From Kitasatospora phosalacinea (GTDB lineage: Bacteria > Actinomycetota > Actinomycetes > Streptomycetales > Streptomycetaceae): DNA of 64,000 bases. The translations under genes were made by a program, and so were the position numbers. The DNA lies in the NCBI RefSeq assembly GCF_000716545.1, contig NZ_JNWZ01000002.1, forward strand, positions 124,001 to 188,000, read 5' to 3'. Shown here piece after piece: positions 35,533-43,442 of the stretch (position 1 is its first letter; every line of letters begins with the position of its first letter). The notes beneath the pieces were generated by a model, which was not told the DNA's origin, made no database searches, and worked only from the letters and a program-made list of their open reading frames with translations.

Positions 35533-36690
35533 TCAGGCCGGCACCGGCGACTCACCCGGAAGGGTGACCTCGATCCGGCAGCCCGCCGCCGCCTCCGCCA
35601 CCCGGATCCGGCCGCCGTGCAGGTCCACCGCCCAGCGCGCGATCGCCAGCCCCAGCCCCGTCCCGCCGTCGCTGCCGGGGCCCAGCGCGGTCGGCGAACC
35701 GCTGCGGCCGAACCGCTCGAAGACCCGCTCGCGGTCCTCCGCCGGGATGCCCGGGCCCTGGTCCTCGACCTCCAGCAGCAGCCCGCCGCCCTCCGCCGCC
35801 CGGGCCCGCACCGTCACGGTGCCGCCGGCCGGCGAGTGCTTGCAGGCGTTGTCCACCAGGTTGGCCACCACCTGGTGCAGCCGCTCCGCGTCCGCCACCG
35901 CCGCCAGGTCCGGCGGCCGCACGTCCAGCGCCAGCCGCACGTCCCCGCGCCGGTCGTACGCGCCCCCGGCCGTCGCGCCGTCCACCGTCACCCCGCGCAG
36001 CACCCCGTCCAGGAACGGGCCGACCAGGAACGGGCGGGAGTCCAGCGGGACGACCCCGTCGTCCAGCTTCGACAGGTCCAGCAGGTGGGTGACCAGCCGG
36101 CCCAGGCGCTCGGTCTGCTCCAGCGCGGTGCCCAGGTTCTTCGGGTCCGGCTTCACCACCCCGTCCACCACGTTCTCCAGCAGGCCGCGCAGCGCCGCGA
36201 TCGGGGTGCGCAGCTCGTGCGAGACGTTCGCGATCAGCTCGCGGCGGTGCCGGTCGGCGGCCTCCAGGTCGCCCGCCATCCGGTTGAAGGTGTCGGCCAG
36301 CTCGCCGATCTCGTCCCGCGAGGACACCTCGACCCGGGCGCTGTAGTCGCCCTCCGCCATCGACCGGGCCGCCGCCGTCATGTCGCGCAGCGGCGCGGTC
36401 AGGCCGTTCGCCAGGAACTGCATGAACAGCAGCGAGGCGATCAGCGAGAAGATCATGATGATCCGGATCTGGGTCTCCGACCGGATCGCCACCACCACCA
36501 TCCCGGTGGCCAGCACCACCGAGACGACCACCAGCAGGGCCAGCTTGCCCTTGATCGAGCGGACCGGGTCGAACGGGCGGATGTCCGCCCACACCCGGCG
36601 CGCGGCCCGCACCGCGAGCGGGGGGCGCGCGAGCGGGGGCCCGGAGTCGGCCGGGTCGGCTTCCCCGTTGCGTTGCTGCGGAAAGGTCAT
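35533..36690 (-). CDS. Two-component sensor histidine kinase
   Basis: 385 residues. Two membrane helices (about 48-68 and 76-96) are separated by only a few residues, so there is almost no external domain. A HAMP domain (about 97-150) follows. The HisKA motif is NVSHELRTPIAALRG (His158), then HATPase with LVDNACKHSP (N box), VEDQGPGIP and GGTGLGLAIARWAVDLHGG. It lies 105 bases downstream of its response-regulator gene on the same strand. The short loop suggests sensing within the membrane or of the envelope state. The stimulus is not known. Confidence 0.9.
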   Translation of the reverse strand: MTFPQQRNGEADPADSGPPLARPPLAVRAARRVWADIRPFDPVRSIKGKLALLVVVSVVLATGMVVVAIRSETQIRIIMIFSLIASLLFMQFLANGLTAPLRDMTAAARSMAEGDYSARVEVSSRDEIGELADTFNRMAGDLEAADRHRRELIANVSHELRTPIAALRGLLENVVDGVVKPDPKNLGTALEQTERLGRLVTHLLDLSKLDDGVVPLDSRPFLVGPFLDGVLRGVTVDGATAGGAYDRRGDVRLALDVRPPDLAAVADAERLHQVVANLVDNACKHSPAGGTVTVRARAAEGGGLLLEVEDQGPGIPAEDRERVFERFGRSGSPTALGPGSDGGTGLGLAIARWAVDLHGGRIRVAEAAAGCRIEVTLPGESPVPA

Positions 36691-36795
36691 GGTGTCCCTG
36701 CGACTCGTCCTCGGTGACTCGTCCCGGGTGTGTCCCGGTGAGGGGCCGGGCCGCCGTCGCGCAGACCGCGCGGGGCCCGGACCGGCGGCGGCCGG

Positions 36796-37536
36796 TCAGG
36801 AGAGCGGGGCCTCCAGCGCGTACCCGACGCCGTGCACCGTGCGGATCCAGCTCGCCCCGATCTTCCGGCGCAGCGCCTTCACGTGGCTGTCCACCGTGCG
36901 GGTGCCGGACGCGTCGGTCCAGTCCCACACCTCGGCCAGCAGCTGCTCGCGGGTCAGCACCGCGCGCGGCTGCGCCGCCAGGCAGGCCAGCAGGTCGAAC
37001 TCGGTCGGCGTCAGGTGCACGTCGCCCGAGCCCAGCCGGACCCGGCGCTGCACGTGGTCGATCTCCAGCTCGCCGAAGCGCAGGGACCCCAGCGCGGGCG
37101 TGCGGGCCGCCTGCTGGGCGCGCTCCACCCGGCGCAGCAGCACGTTCACCCGGGCCGCCAGCTCGCGCATCGAGAACGGCTTGGTCATGTAGTCGTCCGC
37201 GCCGACGCCCAGACCCACCAGCAGGTCCGTCTCGTCGTCCCGCGCGGTCAGCATCAGCACCGGCACCGGGCGCTGCGCCTGGATCCGGCGGCAGACCTCC
37301 AGGCCGTCGAAGCCCGGCAGCATGATGTCCAGCACCACCAGGTCGGGCTGCCAGGTGTGGAACCCGTCCACCGCGCCCGGCCCGTCGTGGGCCACCGCCA
37401 CCTTGAAGCCCTCGGCTCCCAGCCGTGCCGCGATCGACTCCGCGATGGTCGGCTCGTCCTCCACGACGAGCACCCGTCGCTGGGTGCCCACCGGTCCACT
37501 GCTGATCGTCTCTTGCTGCATCTCTGTCACGGTCAC
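36796..37536 (-). CDS. OmpR/PhoB-type response regulator
   Basis: 246 residues from a GTG at 37536 (GGGGGCGG upstream); GTG at 37530 and ATG at 37521 are alternatives. The receiver domain has VLVVEDEPTIAESIAARL, the phospho-accepting Asp70 in LVVLDIMLPGFDGLE, and KPF. The C-terminal winged helix has VHLTPTEFDLLACLAAQP and RTVDSHVKALRRKIG. It pairs with the kinase downstream. In gene order (regulator, kinase, kgd) it matches a conserved Streptomyces two-component locus whose role I do not know. Confidence 0.92.
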   Translation of the reverse strand: MTVTEMQQETISSGPVGTQRRVLVVEDEPTIAESIAARLGAEGFKVAVAHDGPGAVDGFHTWQPDLVVLDIMLPGFDGLEVCRRIQAQRPVPVLMLTARDDETDLLVGLGVGADDYMTKPFSMRELAARVNVLLRRVERAQQAARTPALGSLRFGELEIDHVQRRVRLGSGDVHLTPTEFDLLACLAAQPRAVLTREQLLAEVWDWTDASGTRTVDSHVKALRRKIGASWIRTVHGVGYALEAPLS

Positions 37537-37830
37537 GCCACCGCCCCCAGGGCTCGCGGGCCGGCCGTCCGGGGACGGCGGGCTCCGCTCGTAGTCGTCT
37601 TGTTTCCGTCGTGCTGTTCCGTCGTGGGTGTGCCCCGCCGGCGGTCGCGTCAGGTTTGGCAGGTCCCCGTTCGGGCGGGCACGGGCCGATACCTTACCCG
37701 CAGCACTTGCGAGCTGTAACGGTACGTGCACGAGCGGGGCCCGCTCGGGTAGGGGCCTTCACAGAAGTTCCTCAGACACCTCTCACCCGCCCCCCTTATG
37801 GTGGGCGGGACGAGGCGTTCGGGAGGCACC
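37537..37830. other. Divergent promoter region, response regulator and membrane-protein gene
   Basis: About 290 bases, moderately GC-rich for this genome (TTGCGAGCTGTAACGGTACG near 37707). Two short promoters may lie back to back. I see no gene or clear operator. Confidence 0.4.
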
Positions 37831-38532
37831 ATGACCAGCGCGGAACTGCGACGACGACTGATCGGGCCCGGGCTGCGGGCGGTGCCCACCCCGCGCGCCA
37901 ACCCGTTCGCACTCGGTTACCTCGCACTGCTGCTCGGCACCACGCTCTACGCCCGCCTCGGCGACCCGGAGACGGTGCACCGGCTCCAGGCCCTCTCCTC
38001 CACCGACGCGCACAACCTGCTCGCCCACCCCGCGCTCTCCCTCGTCGGCAGCGGCCTGTGGGTGGCCGGGCCGGTCTGGATGCCCTACTTCTGGGCCTTC
38101 GCCCTCACCGTCGCCCCCTTGGAACGACGCATCGGCGGGCTCCGTGCCCTCGGCGTCTTCGCGGCCGGCCACGTCGTCGCGACCCTGCTCTCGCAGACCG
38201 TCGTGGTCGCCGCGGTCGCCACCGACCACGCCGAGGCCGAGCTGCTGGACGCGGTGGACATCGGCGTCTCGTACGGGGTGCTCGGCTCGCTGGGCGCGCT
38301 CGCCGGGCTCCTCGGCCCGGTCGGCCGCCGGGTCGCCCTGGGGGCGGGGCTCGCCCTGATCGGCCACCAGGTGGTCAGCGACCCGGACCTGGTCACCGCG
38401 GTCGGCCACCCTGCGGCGCTGGCGGTGGGGGTCGCCCTCTGGCCGCTCGTCCGCGGCCGCGGGCCGCGGCGCGGGGGACGGGCGCCGGCCCGGGCCCGCG
38501 CCCGCGCCCGCGTGGCCTCCACCGAGGGGTGA
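37831..38532 (+). CDS. Rhomboid-like integral membrane protein
   Basis: 233 residues from the ATG at 37831 (GGGAGGCACC upstream). About six membrane helices are visible (for example PFALGYLALLLGTTLYA, VWMPYFWAFALTVAPLE, LGVFAAGHVVATLLSQTVVV). GVSYGVLGSLGALAG resembles the rhomboid GxSG segment, but the match is loose and a catalytic pair is uncertain. It is likely a catalytically degenerate rhomboid-like protein. The C-terminus is a run of Ala-Arg (ARARARARV) from a GC-repeat. It precedes lon by 140 bases. Confidence 0.75.
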   Translation: MTSAELRRRLIGPGLRAVPTPRANPFALGYLALLLGTTLYARLGDPETVHRLQALSSTDAHNLLAHPALSLVGSGLWVAGPVWMPYFWAFALTVAPLERRIGGLRALGVFAAGHVVATLLSQTVVVAAVATDHAEAELLDAVDIGVSYGVLGSLGALAGLLGPVGRRVALGAGLALIGHQVVSDPDLVTAVGHPAALAVGVALWPLVRGRGPRRGGRAPARARARARVASTEG

Positions 38533-38582
38533 CCGCGACGGGGGGCGGGTGCCCGCCGAGCGGAGGGCGGGGTTCCGGGTGT

Positions 38583-38599
38583 GTTCACTCGGGGTGAAC
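38583..38599. promoter_or_regulatory. Inverted repeat upstream of lon
   Basis: GTTCAC-TCGGG-GTGAAC, perfect 6-base arms, 74 bases before the lon start. It could be an operator of lon; it does not match the HspR (HAIR) sequence. Confidence 0.35.
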
Positions 38600-38672
38600 G
38601 GGGAGCGGGGAACATTCGGGGATCGCCAGACCTTAGTCAGGTCAGCTCAACTTCACTGACTGGGGAGAGATC

Positions 38673-41066
38673 ATGGCATCGACGTCCGTTCCGCTCACTC
38701 TGCCTGTGCTGCCGCTCGACGACGAGGTGGTGCTCCCTGGCACGGTGGTTCCGCTGGAACTTTCGAACCCCGAGGTGCGGGCCGCCGTGGAGGCGGCCCG
38801 GGCCGGGAGCGGAGGGGGGAAGCCGCAGGTGCTGCTGGTGCCGCGGCTGGACGGGTCGTACGCGGCGGTGGGGGTGCTGGCGACGGTCGAGCAGGTGGGG
38901 CGGCTGGCGGACGGCGACCCGGCGGCGCTGGTCCGGGCCGTGCGGCGGGTGCGGATCGGGGCCGGGACGACCGGGCCGGGGGCCGCGCTGTGGGTGGAGA
39001 CCACGCCGTTCAAGGAGTCGGACCCGGGGCTGCCGGTGGCGGGGCGGGCGGCCGAGCTGGTCAAGGAGTACAAGGCGCTGTCCGCGCAGTGGCTGCGCCG
39101 CCGCGGGGCCTGGCAGATCGTCGACCGGATGGCCGCGATCGAGGACGTCGGCGAGCTGGCCGACAACATCGGCTACGCGCCGTTCGCGACCGCCGAGCAG
39201 AAGCTGAAGGTGCTGCTGGAGGCGGACCGCCCGGCCCGGCTGGAGTACGCGCTGAGCCTGCTGCGCGAGCACCTCGCGGAGGAGGAGGTCAACGACACCA
39301 TCCGCAAGGACGTCGAGGAGGGCGTGGCCAAGCAGCAGAAGGAGTTCCTGCTGCGCCGCCAGCTGGAGGCGGTGCGCAAGGAACTGGCCGAGCTGAACGG
39401 CGAGGCCGATTCCGAGGAGGAGGACTACCGGGCCCGGGTCGAGGCGGCCGCGCTGCCCGAGAAGGTCCGGGAGGCGGCGCTCAAGGAGGTCGACAAGCTG
39501 GAGCGCGCCAGCGACCAGTCGCCCGAGGGCTCGTGGATCCGCACCTGGCTGGACACCGTCCTCGAACTGCCCTGGAACGAGCGCTCCGAGGACGCGTACG
39601 ACATCGCCGGGGCCCGCGCCGTGCTGGACGCGGACCACACCGGGCTGGCGGACGTGAAGGACCGGATCGTCGAGTACCTGGCGGTGCGCAAGCGCCGGGC
39701 CGACCGGGGCCTGGGCCGGATCGGCGGCCGCCGGGGAGGCGCGGTGCTGGCGCTGGTCGGCCCGCCCGGGGTCGGCAAGACCTCGCTCGGCGAGAGCGTC
39801 GCGAAGGCGATGGGCCGCTCGTTCGTCCGGGTCGCGCTCGGCGGCGTGCGGGACGAGGCGGAGATCCGCGGCCACCGGCGGACGTACGTGGGCTCGATCC
39901 CCGGCCGGATCGTCCGGGCGGTCAAGGAGGCCGGGACGATGAACCCGGTGGTGCTGCTGGACGAGATCGACAAGGTCGGCTCGGACTACCGGGGCGACCC
40001 GGCGGCGGCCCTGCTGGAGGTGCTGGACCCGGCGCAGAACCACACCTTCCGGGACCACTACCTGGAGGTCGAGCTCGACCTCTCGGACGTGGTGTTCCTG
40101 GCCACCGCGAACGTGCTGGAGGCCATCCCGGAGCCGCTGCTGGACCGGATGGACCTGGTCCGCCTCGACGGCTACACCGAGGACGAGAAGGTCGCCATCG
40201 CCCGTGACCACCTGCTGCCGCGCCAGCTCGCCAAGGCGGGCCTGGGCACGGACGAGCTGGCGGTGGACGAGGCGGCGCTGCGGCGGCTGGCCGCCGAGTA
40301 CACCCGGGAGGCGGGCGTCCGGAACCTGGAGCGGTCGATCGCGCGGATCCTGCGCAAGGTCGCCGCGCAGGCCGAGCTGGGCGAGCGCGAGCTGCCCGCC
40401 GCGGTCGGGGCGGACGACCTGCGGGCGCTGCTGGGACGGCCGCACCACGTGCCGGAGGCGGCGCAGGAGCCGGCCGAGCGGCGCACCGCGGTGCCGGGCG
40501 TGGCCACCGGCCTGGCGGTCACCGGGGCCGGCGGCGACGTCCTCTACATCGAGGCCTCGCTGGCGGACGCCGAGACCGGCTCGACCGGGCTGACCCTGAC
40601 CGGCCAGCTGGGCGACGTGATGAAGGAGTCGGCGCACATCGCGCTCTCCTACCTGCGCTCGCGCGGCGCGGAGCTGGAGCTGCCGGTGACCGGGCTGCGC
40701 GAGCGGGGCATCCACCTGCACGTGCCGGCCGGCGCGGTGCCGAAGGACGGACCGAGCGCGGGCATCACCATGACCACGGCGCTGGCCTCGCTGCTGTCCG
40801 GCCGCAAGGTGCGCACCGACGTGGCGATGACCGGCGAGGTGTCGCTGACCGGCCGGGTGCTGCCGATCGGCGGGGTGAAGCAGAAGCTGCTGGCCGCGGA
40901 CCGGGCCGGGATCACCACGGTGGTCATCCCCAAGCGCAACGAGGCGGACCTGGACGACGTCCCCGCCGAGGTGCTGGAGCGCCTGTCGGTGCACCCGGTG
41001 TCGGACGTCCGCGAGGTGCTGGCGCTGGCCCTGGAGCCGGCGGAGGTGCTGGTGGCGGCGGCCTGA
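38673..41066 (+). CDS. lon: ATP-dependent Lon protease
   Basis: 797 residues, the normal length for LonA. The N-terminal substrate-binding domain (LPVLPLDDEVVLPGTVVPLE) comes first. The AAA+ module has GPPGVGKTSLGE (Walker A Lys369) and VVLLDEIDKVG (Walker B). The C-terminal protease domain has the Ser/Lys dyad: Ser695 in PKDGPSAGIT and Lys736 in GGVKQK. It degrades misfolded and regulatory proteins in the cytoplasm. GGGGAGA precedes the ATG. In S. lividans lon belongs to the HspR regulon, but I do not find a clear HAIR here. A hairpin terminator follows. Confidence 0.97.
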   Translation: MASTSVPLTLPVLPLDDEVVLPGTVVPLELSNPEVRAAVEAARAGSGGGKPQVLLVPRLDGSYAAVGVLATVEQVGRLADGDPAALVRAVRRVRIGAGTTGPGAALWVETTPFKESDPGLPVAGRAAELVKEYKALSAQWLRRRGAWQIVDRMAAIEDVGELADNIGYAPFATAEQKLKVLLEADRPARLEYALSLLREHLAEEEVNDTIRKDVEEGVAKQQKEFLLRRQLEAVRKELAELNGEADSEEEDYRARVEAAALPEKVREAALKEVDKLERASDQSPEGSWIRTWLDTVLELPWNERSEDAYDIAGARAVLDADHTGLADVKDRIVEYLAVRKRRADRGLGRIGGRRGGAVLALVGPPGVGKTSLGESVAKAMGRSFVRVALGGVRDEAEIRGHRRTYVGSIPGRIVRAVKEAGTMNPVVLLDEIDKVGSDYRGDPAAALLEVLDPAQNHTFRDHYLEVELDLSDVVFLATANVLEAIPEPLLDRMDLVRLDGYTEDEKVAIARDHLLPRQLAKAGLGTDELAVDEAALRRLAAEYTREAGVRNLERSIARILRKVAAQAELGERELPAAVGADDLRALLGRPHHVPEAAQEPAERRTAVPGVATGLAVTGAGGDVLYIEASLADAETGSTGLTLTGQLGDVMKESAHIALSYLRSRGAELELPVTGLRERGIHLHVPAGAVPKDGPSAGITMTTALASLLSGRKVRTDVAMTGEVSLTGRVLPIGGVKQKLLAADRAGITTVVIPKRNEADLDDVPAEVLERLSVHPVSDVREVLALALEPAEVLVAAA

Positions 41067-41084
41067 CGGGTGCGGGCAGCCCCG

Positions 41085-41118
41085 GGGGCCCCGGGAGTAC
41101 GCGTACTTCCGAGGCCCC
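41085..41118 (+). terminator. Terminator after lon
   Basis: GGGGCCCCGGGAGTAC (41085-41100) pairs with GTACTTCCGAGGCCCC (41103-41118) with two mismatches, about 20 bases after the stop. Confidence 0.75.
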
Positions 41119-41156
41119 TGGTGGTTGCCGAAACGAGCCCGTGGGACACTTCCCGC

Positions 41157-41684
41157 ATGCCGTCCCCTACGCAGCGCGCGCTGACCGCCATTCCGGAGCG
41201 CTACCGCCCGTTCCTGGTCAAGCACCGCAAGCTGGTGAAGTTCCTCGTGGTCGGAGGGACCTGCTTCGTCCTCACCATGCTGATCAACTTCGCCCTGAAG
41301 ATGTCCGTGCTGGAGAGCAAGCCGGTCATGGCGCTCACCATCGCGACCGTCATCACCACGTTGGTCTCGTACGTGATGAACCGCCAGTGGTCGTTCCGCG
41401 CGGCCGGGCGCAAGCGTGAGGCCGCCGGGTTCTTCGTGGTGAGCGCCCTGGCGGTGGGCGTGAACGACCTGCCGCTGGTGGCGTCCCGGTACGTGTTCGA
41501 CCTGCGCGAGCCGGACGTGAGCCACATGACCCAGGAGATCGCCGACTTCGCCAGCGGCATCATCGTGGGCACCCTGGTGGCGATGGTGTTCCGCTACTGG
41601 GCGATGAACCGCTTCGTGTTCACCCAGTTCTCCGACCGGATCACCCAGGGGCAGGAGCCGGGGCGGGAGCCCGAGCGGGTCTGA
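41157..41684 (+). CDS. GtrA-family membrane protein
   Basis: 175 residues from the ATG at 41157. Four membrane helices in the GtrA arrangement: KFLVVGGTCFVLTMLINFAL, PVMALTIATVITTLVSYVM, AAGFFVVSALAVGVNDLPLV and FASGIIVGTLVAMVFRYWAM. The typical NRQWSFR and NRFVFT segments follow helices two and four. GtrA proteins are thought to carry lipid-linked sugars across the membrane for cell-surface glycans. No glycosyltransferase gene is adjacent. The start has only a weak ribosome-binding site. Confidence 0.87.
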   Translation: MPSPTQRALTAIPERYRPFLVKHRKLVKFLVVGGTCFVLTMLINFALKMSVLESKPVMALTIATVITTLVSYVMNRQWSFRAAGRKREAAGFFVVSALAVGVNDLPLVASRYVFDLREPDVSHMTQEIADFASGIIVGTLVAMVFRYWAMNRFVFTQFSDRITQGQEPGREPERV

Positions 41685-41701
41685 CCCCGCCCCGGTCCGT
41701 A

Positions 41702-41742
41702 CTTCGGCCGCCTACGTCCCGGGAGGGATGGGGCGGCCGAAG
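41702..41742. terminator. Bidirectional terminator
   Basis: CTTCGGCCGCC (41702-41712) pairs perfectly with GGCGGCCGAAG (41732-41742). It overlaps the 3' end of the DUF3533 gene and follows the GtrA stop. Confidence 0.75.
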
Positions 41743-42755
41743 CGCGGCGTCCTGGCCACCGCCAGGAAGGTCACCCCGACGCCGACCACCGCCCAGGCCG
41801 CCAGCACCAGGAACGGCACGGTGAGGTTGGTGGAGTCCAGGTAGGCGATCGAGCGGGCCGCGGAGGTGCCGGCCCCGTTCGGGATCCACTCGCCGATCGC
41901 CCGCCAGAACGCGGGCAGCAGCGGCGGCGGGAAGACGCCGCCCGCGCTGGGGTTGCCCAGCACCACGAAGAGCAGCACCGCCAGGCCGATGCCGACCACG
42001 TCGAACAGGCACTCCAGGGCCATGGTGACGGCGCCGACCGAGAACACCACCAGGGTGCCGAGACCGGTGAGCGCGGCGATCGAGCCGGGCAGCGCGTGCA
42101 GGATCGGTCCGATGATCAGCGCGCCGCCGAGGCCCGCCGCGACCGAGTACAGCGCCAGCGTGCCGAGCCGCAGCACCGCTCGGGCGGTGTTGGCCGGGCG
42201 GGAGCCCGCGCTGATGCCGAGGATCGAGGCGACCAGGTAGCCGCCCACGCACCAGCCGACCACCAGGTAGAAGGCGGACAGGCCCTCGGCGTCGCCGGCG
42301 GCCAGCGGGACGGTGTCGTCCACCACGACCGTCCGCCCCTGGGAGGCGGCCAGCTTGGTGACGATGCCCTCCGCGGCGGTGGCGGCGGCCGGGCCGCGGG
42401 CGTCGGCGACCAGCAGGGTGTCCTCGGTGCCGGTGGGGTCGACCACCCAGGCCGCGTAGATCTTCTGGTCCTTGATCCGCGCCCGGGCGGTGTCCCCGTC
42501 CGGCAGGGTGGAGGCGCGCACCGCGCTGTCCGGGACGGACTCCAGGCCGGCGACCAGCTTGGACGCGGCCTCCGGCGGGGCGACCACCGCGATGGACAGC
42601 TCGTGCGGTTTCGGGTGGTGCAGGGCGCCCACGTACGAGGTGATGAAGCCGAGCTGGAGCAGCAGGACGGCGACGACCAGGAAGAAGGCGCGCGGGGTGA
42701 CCGCGTCGCGGAGGTCGCCGAGGAAGCCCTTTCCCGGTTCTGCCTGGTGGGCCAT
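41712..42755 (-). CDS. DUF3533/YhgE-type membrane protein (ABC-2-like)
   Basis: 347 residues. One N-terminal helix (AFFLVVAVLLLQLGFITSYVG) is followed by an external domain of about 130 residues (HELSIAVVAPPEAASKLVAG and onward), then five or six helices in the C-terminal half. This is the layout of the DUF3533/YhgE-Pip proteins, which are related to ABC-2 type permeases. No ATPase is encoded nearby. It is divergent from the MarR gene (116 bases between), which may control it. Export of a small compound is a guess. Confidence 0.82.
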   Translation of the reverse strand: MAHQAEPGKGFLGDLRDAVTPRAFFLVVAVLLLQLGFITSYVGALHHPKPHELSIAVVAPPEAASKLVAGLESVPDSAVRASTLPDGDTARARIKDQKIYAAWVVDPTGTEDTLLVADARGPAAATAAEGIVTKLAASQGRTVVVDDTVPLAAGDAEGLSAFYLVVGWCVGGYLVASILGISAGSRPANTARAVLRLGTLALYSVAAGLGGALIIGPILHALPGSIAALTGLGTLVVFSVGAVTMALECLFDVVGIGLAVLLFVVLGNPSAGGVFPPPLLPAFWRAIGEWIPNGAGTSAARSIAYLDSTNLTVPFLVLAAWAVVGVGVTFLAVARTPRFGRPIPPGT

Positions 42756-42811
42756 GGTGTGGCGTCTCCTCGCGTAGGGGGTGAAAAAGGGTGCAAAGCT
42801 TCAAATCGTTC

Positions 42812-42826
42812 CTTCGTACCACGAAG
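42812..42826. promoter_or_regulatory. Small palindrome between the divergent DUF3533 and MarR genes
   Basis: CTTCGT-ACC-ACGAAG, perfect 6-base arms. It differs from the palindromes before the MFS gene. A role is possible but unproven. Confidence 0.3.
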
Positions 42827-42871
42827 CGGCCGCGTGCCGGGGGAGGCGCGGGCTGCGCGATACTGTCCGCC

Positions 42872-43336
42872 ATGAGTGACCCCCTGGACGGGCCGAACCC
42901 CGCCGAACTGGCGTTTCTCGCGGTCGAGCGGGAGGTGGCGACGCTGTTCAGGCGCAGCCGGGCGCGGGCGGCCGAGATCTCCCGGCTGGTGCACCCCGAG
43001 CTGGAGGCCGGGGCGTACGTGCTGCTCGGGTTCATCCGGGAGTCCGGGCGGGCCCGGGTGACCGACGTGGGGCTGCACTTCGGGGTGGGCAAGGCCACCG
43101 TGAGCCGGCAGATCCGGGCGATCGAGGAGCTGGGGCTGCTGCGGCGGGAGACCGACCCGCTGGACCGGCGGGCCTCGCTGGTGTCGCTGACCGAGGAGGG
43201 CGAGCGGCGGTTCGCGGCGGCCCGGGAGGAGCGGATGGCGCGCTTCCGGCAGTCGCTGGCCGGGTGGGAGCTGCCGGAGCTGGAGCAGTTCGCCCGGCTG
43301 CTGGAGCGGTTCAACGAGCTGACCGAGGGGGTCTGA
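42872..43336 (+). CDS. MarR-family regulator
   Basis: 154 residues from the ATG at 42872; no strong ribosome-binding site is visible, so the transcript may be leaderless or short-led. The winged helix is central: TDVGLHFGVGKATVSRQIRA is the helix-turn-helix, and RRETDPLDRRASLVSLTEEG is the wing with the DxR motif. Dimerising helices lie at both ends. It sits between a divergent DUF3533 membrane protein and a co-directional MFS exporter. The tandem palindromes in front of the exporter gene are its likely binding sites. Confidence 0.9.
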   Translation: MSDPLDGPNPAELAFLAVEREVATLFRRSRARAAEISRLVHPELEAGAYVLLGFIRESGRARVTDVGLHFGVGKATVSRQIRAIEELGLLRRETDPLDRRASLVSLTEEGERRFAAAREERMARFRQSLAGWELPELEQFARLLERFNELTEGV

Positions 43337-43377
43337 GCCGTCCGGTCGGGAGGGTTTCTTTACCTGGGCTTGAAGAA

Positions 43378-43392
43378 GTTGCCTCAGTCAAC
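43378..43392. promoter_or_regulatory. MarR-type operator 1 before the MFS gene
   Basis: GTTGC-CTCAG-TCAAC, an imperfect palindrome. Together with site 2 it forms a larger inverted repeat (43379-43395 with 43402-43418, two mismatches in 17). Confidence 0.75.
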
Positions 43393-43404
43393 TATCCACG
43401 TATA

Positions 43405-43419
43405 GTTGCTTGAGGCAAC
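43405..43419. promoter_or_regulatory. MarR-type operator 2 before the MFS gene
   Basis: GTTGC-TTGAG-GCAAC, a perfect palindrome, 27 bases from site 1 centre to centre and 24 bases before the start codon. Confidence 0.8.
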
Positions 43420-43442
43420 GAAATTTAAGTCGAAGGAAACGC

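Noticed and set aside
29340..35567. A 2075-codon open frame on the plus strand, antisense to the kinase and kgd genes
   Set aside because: It is Gly/Val/His/Arg/Asp-rich without any family motif and mirrors the codon bias of kgd on the other strand; a typical shadow in high-GC DNA.
38600..38672. Possible HspR (HAIR) operator before lon
   Set aside because: CTTAGTC...GCTCAAC is only a loose match to CTTGAGT-N7-ACTCAAG; too weak to claim.
38637..41525. A 962-codon minus-strand frame antisense to lon
   Set aside because: No recognisable domain or ribosome-binding site; lon on the plus strand has all catalytic motifs.
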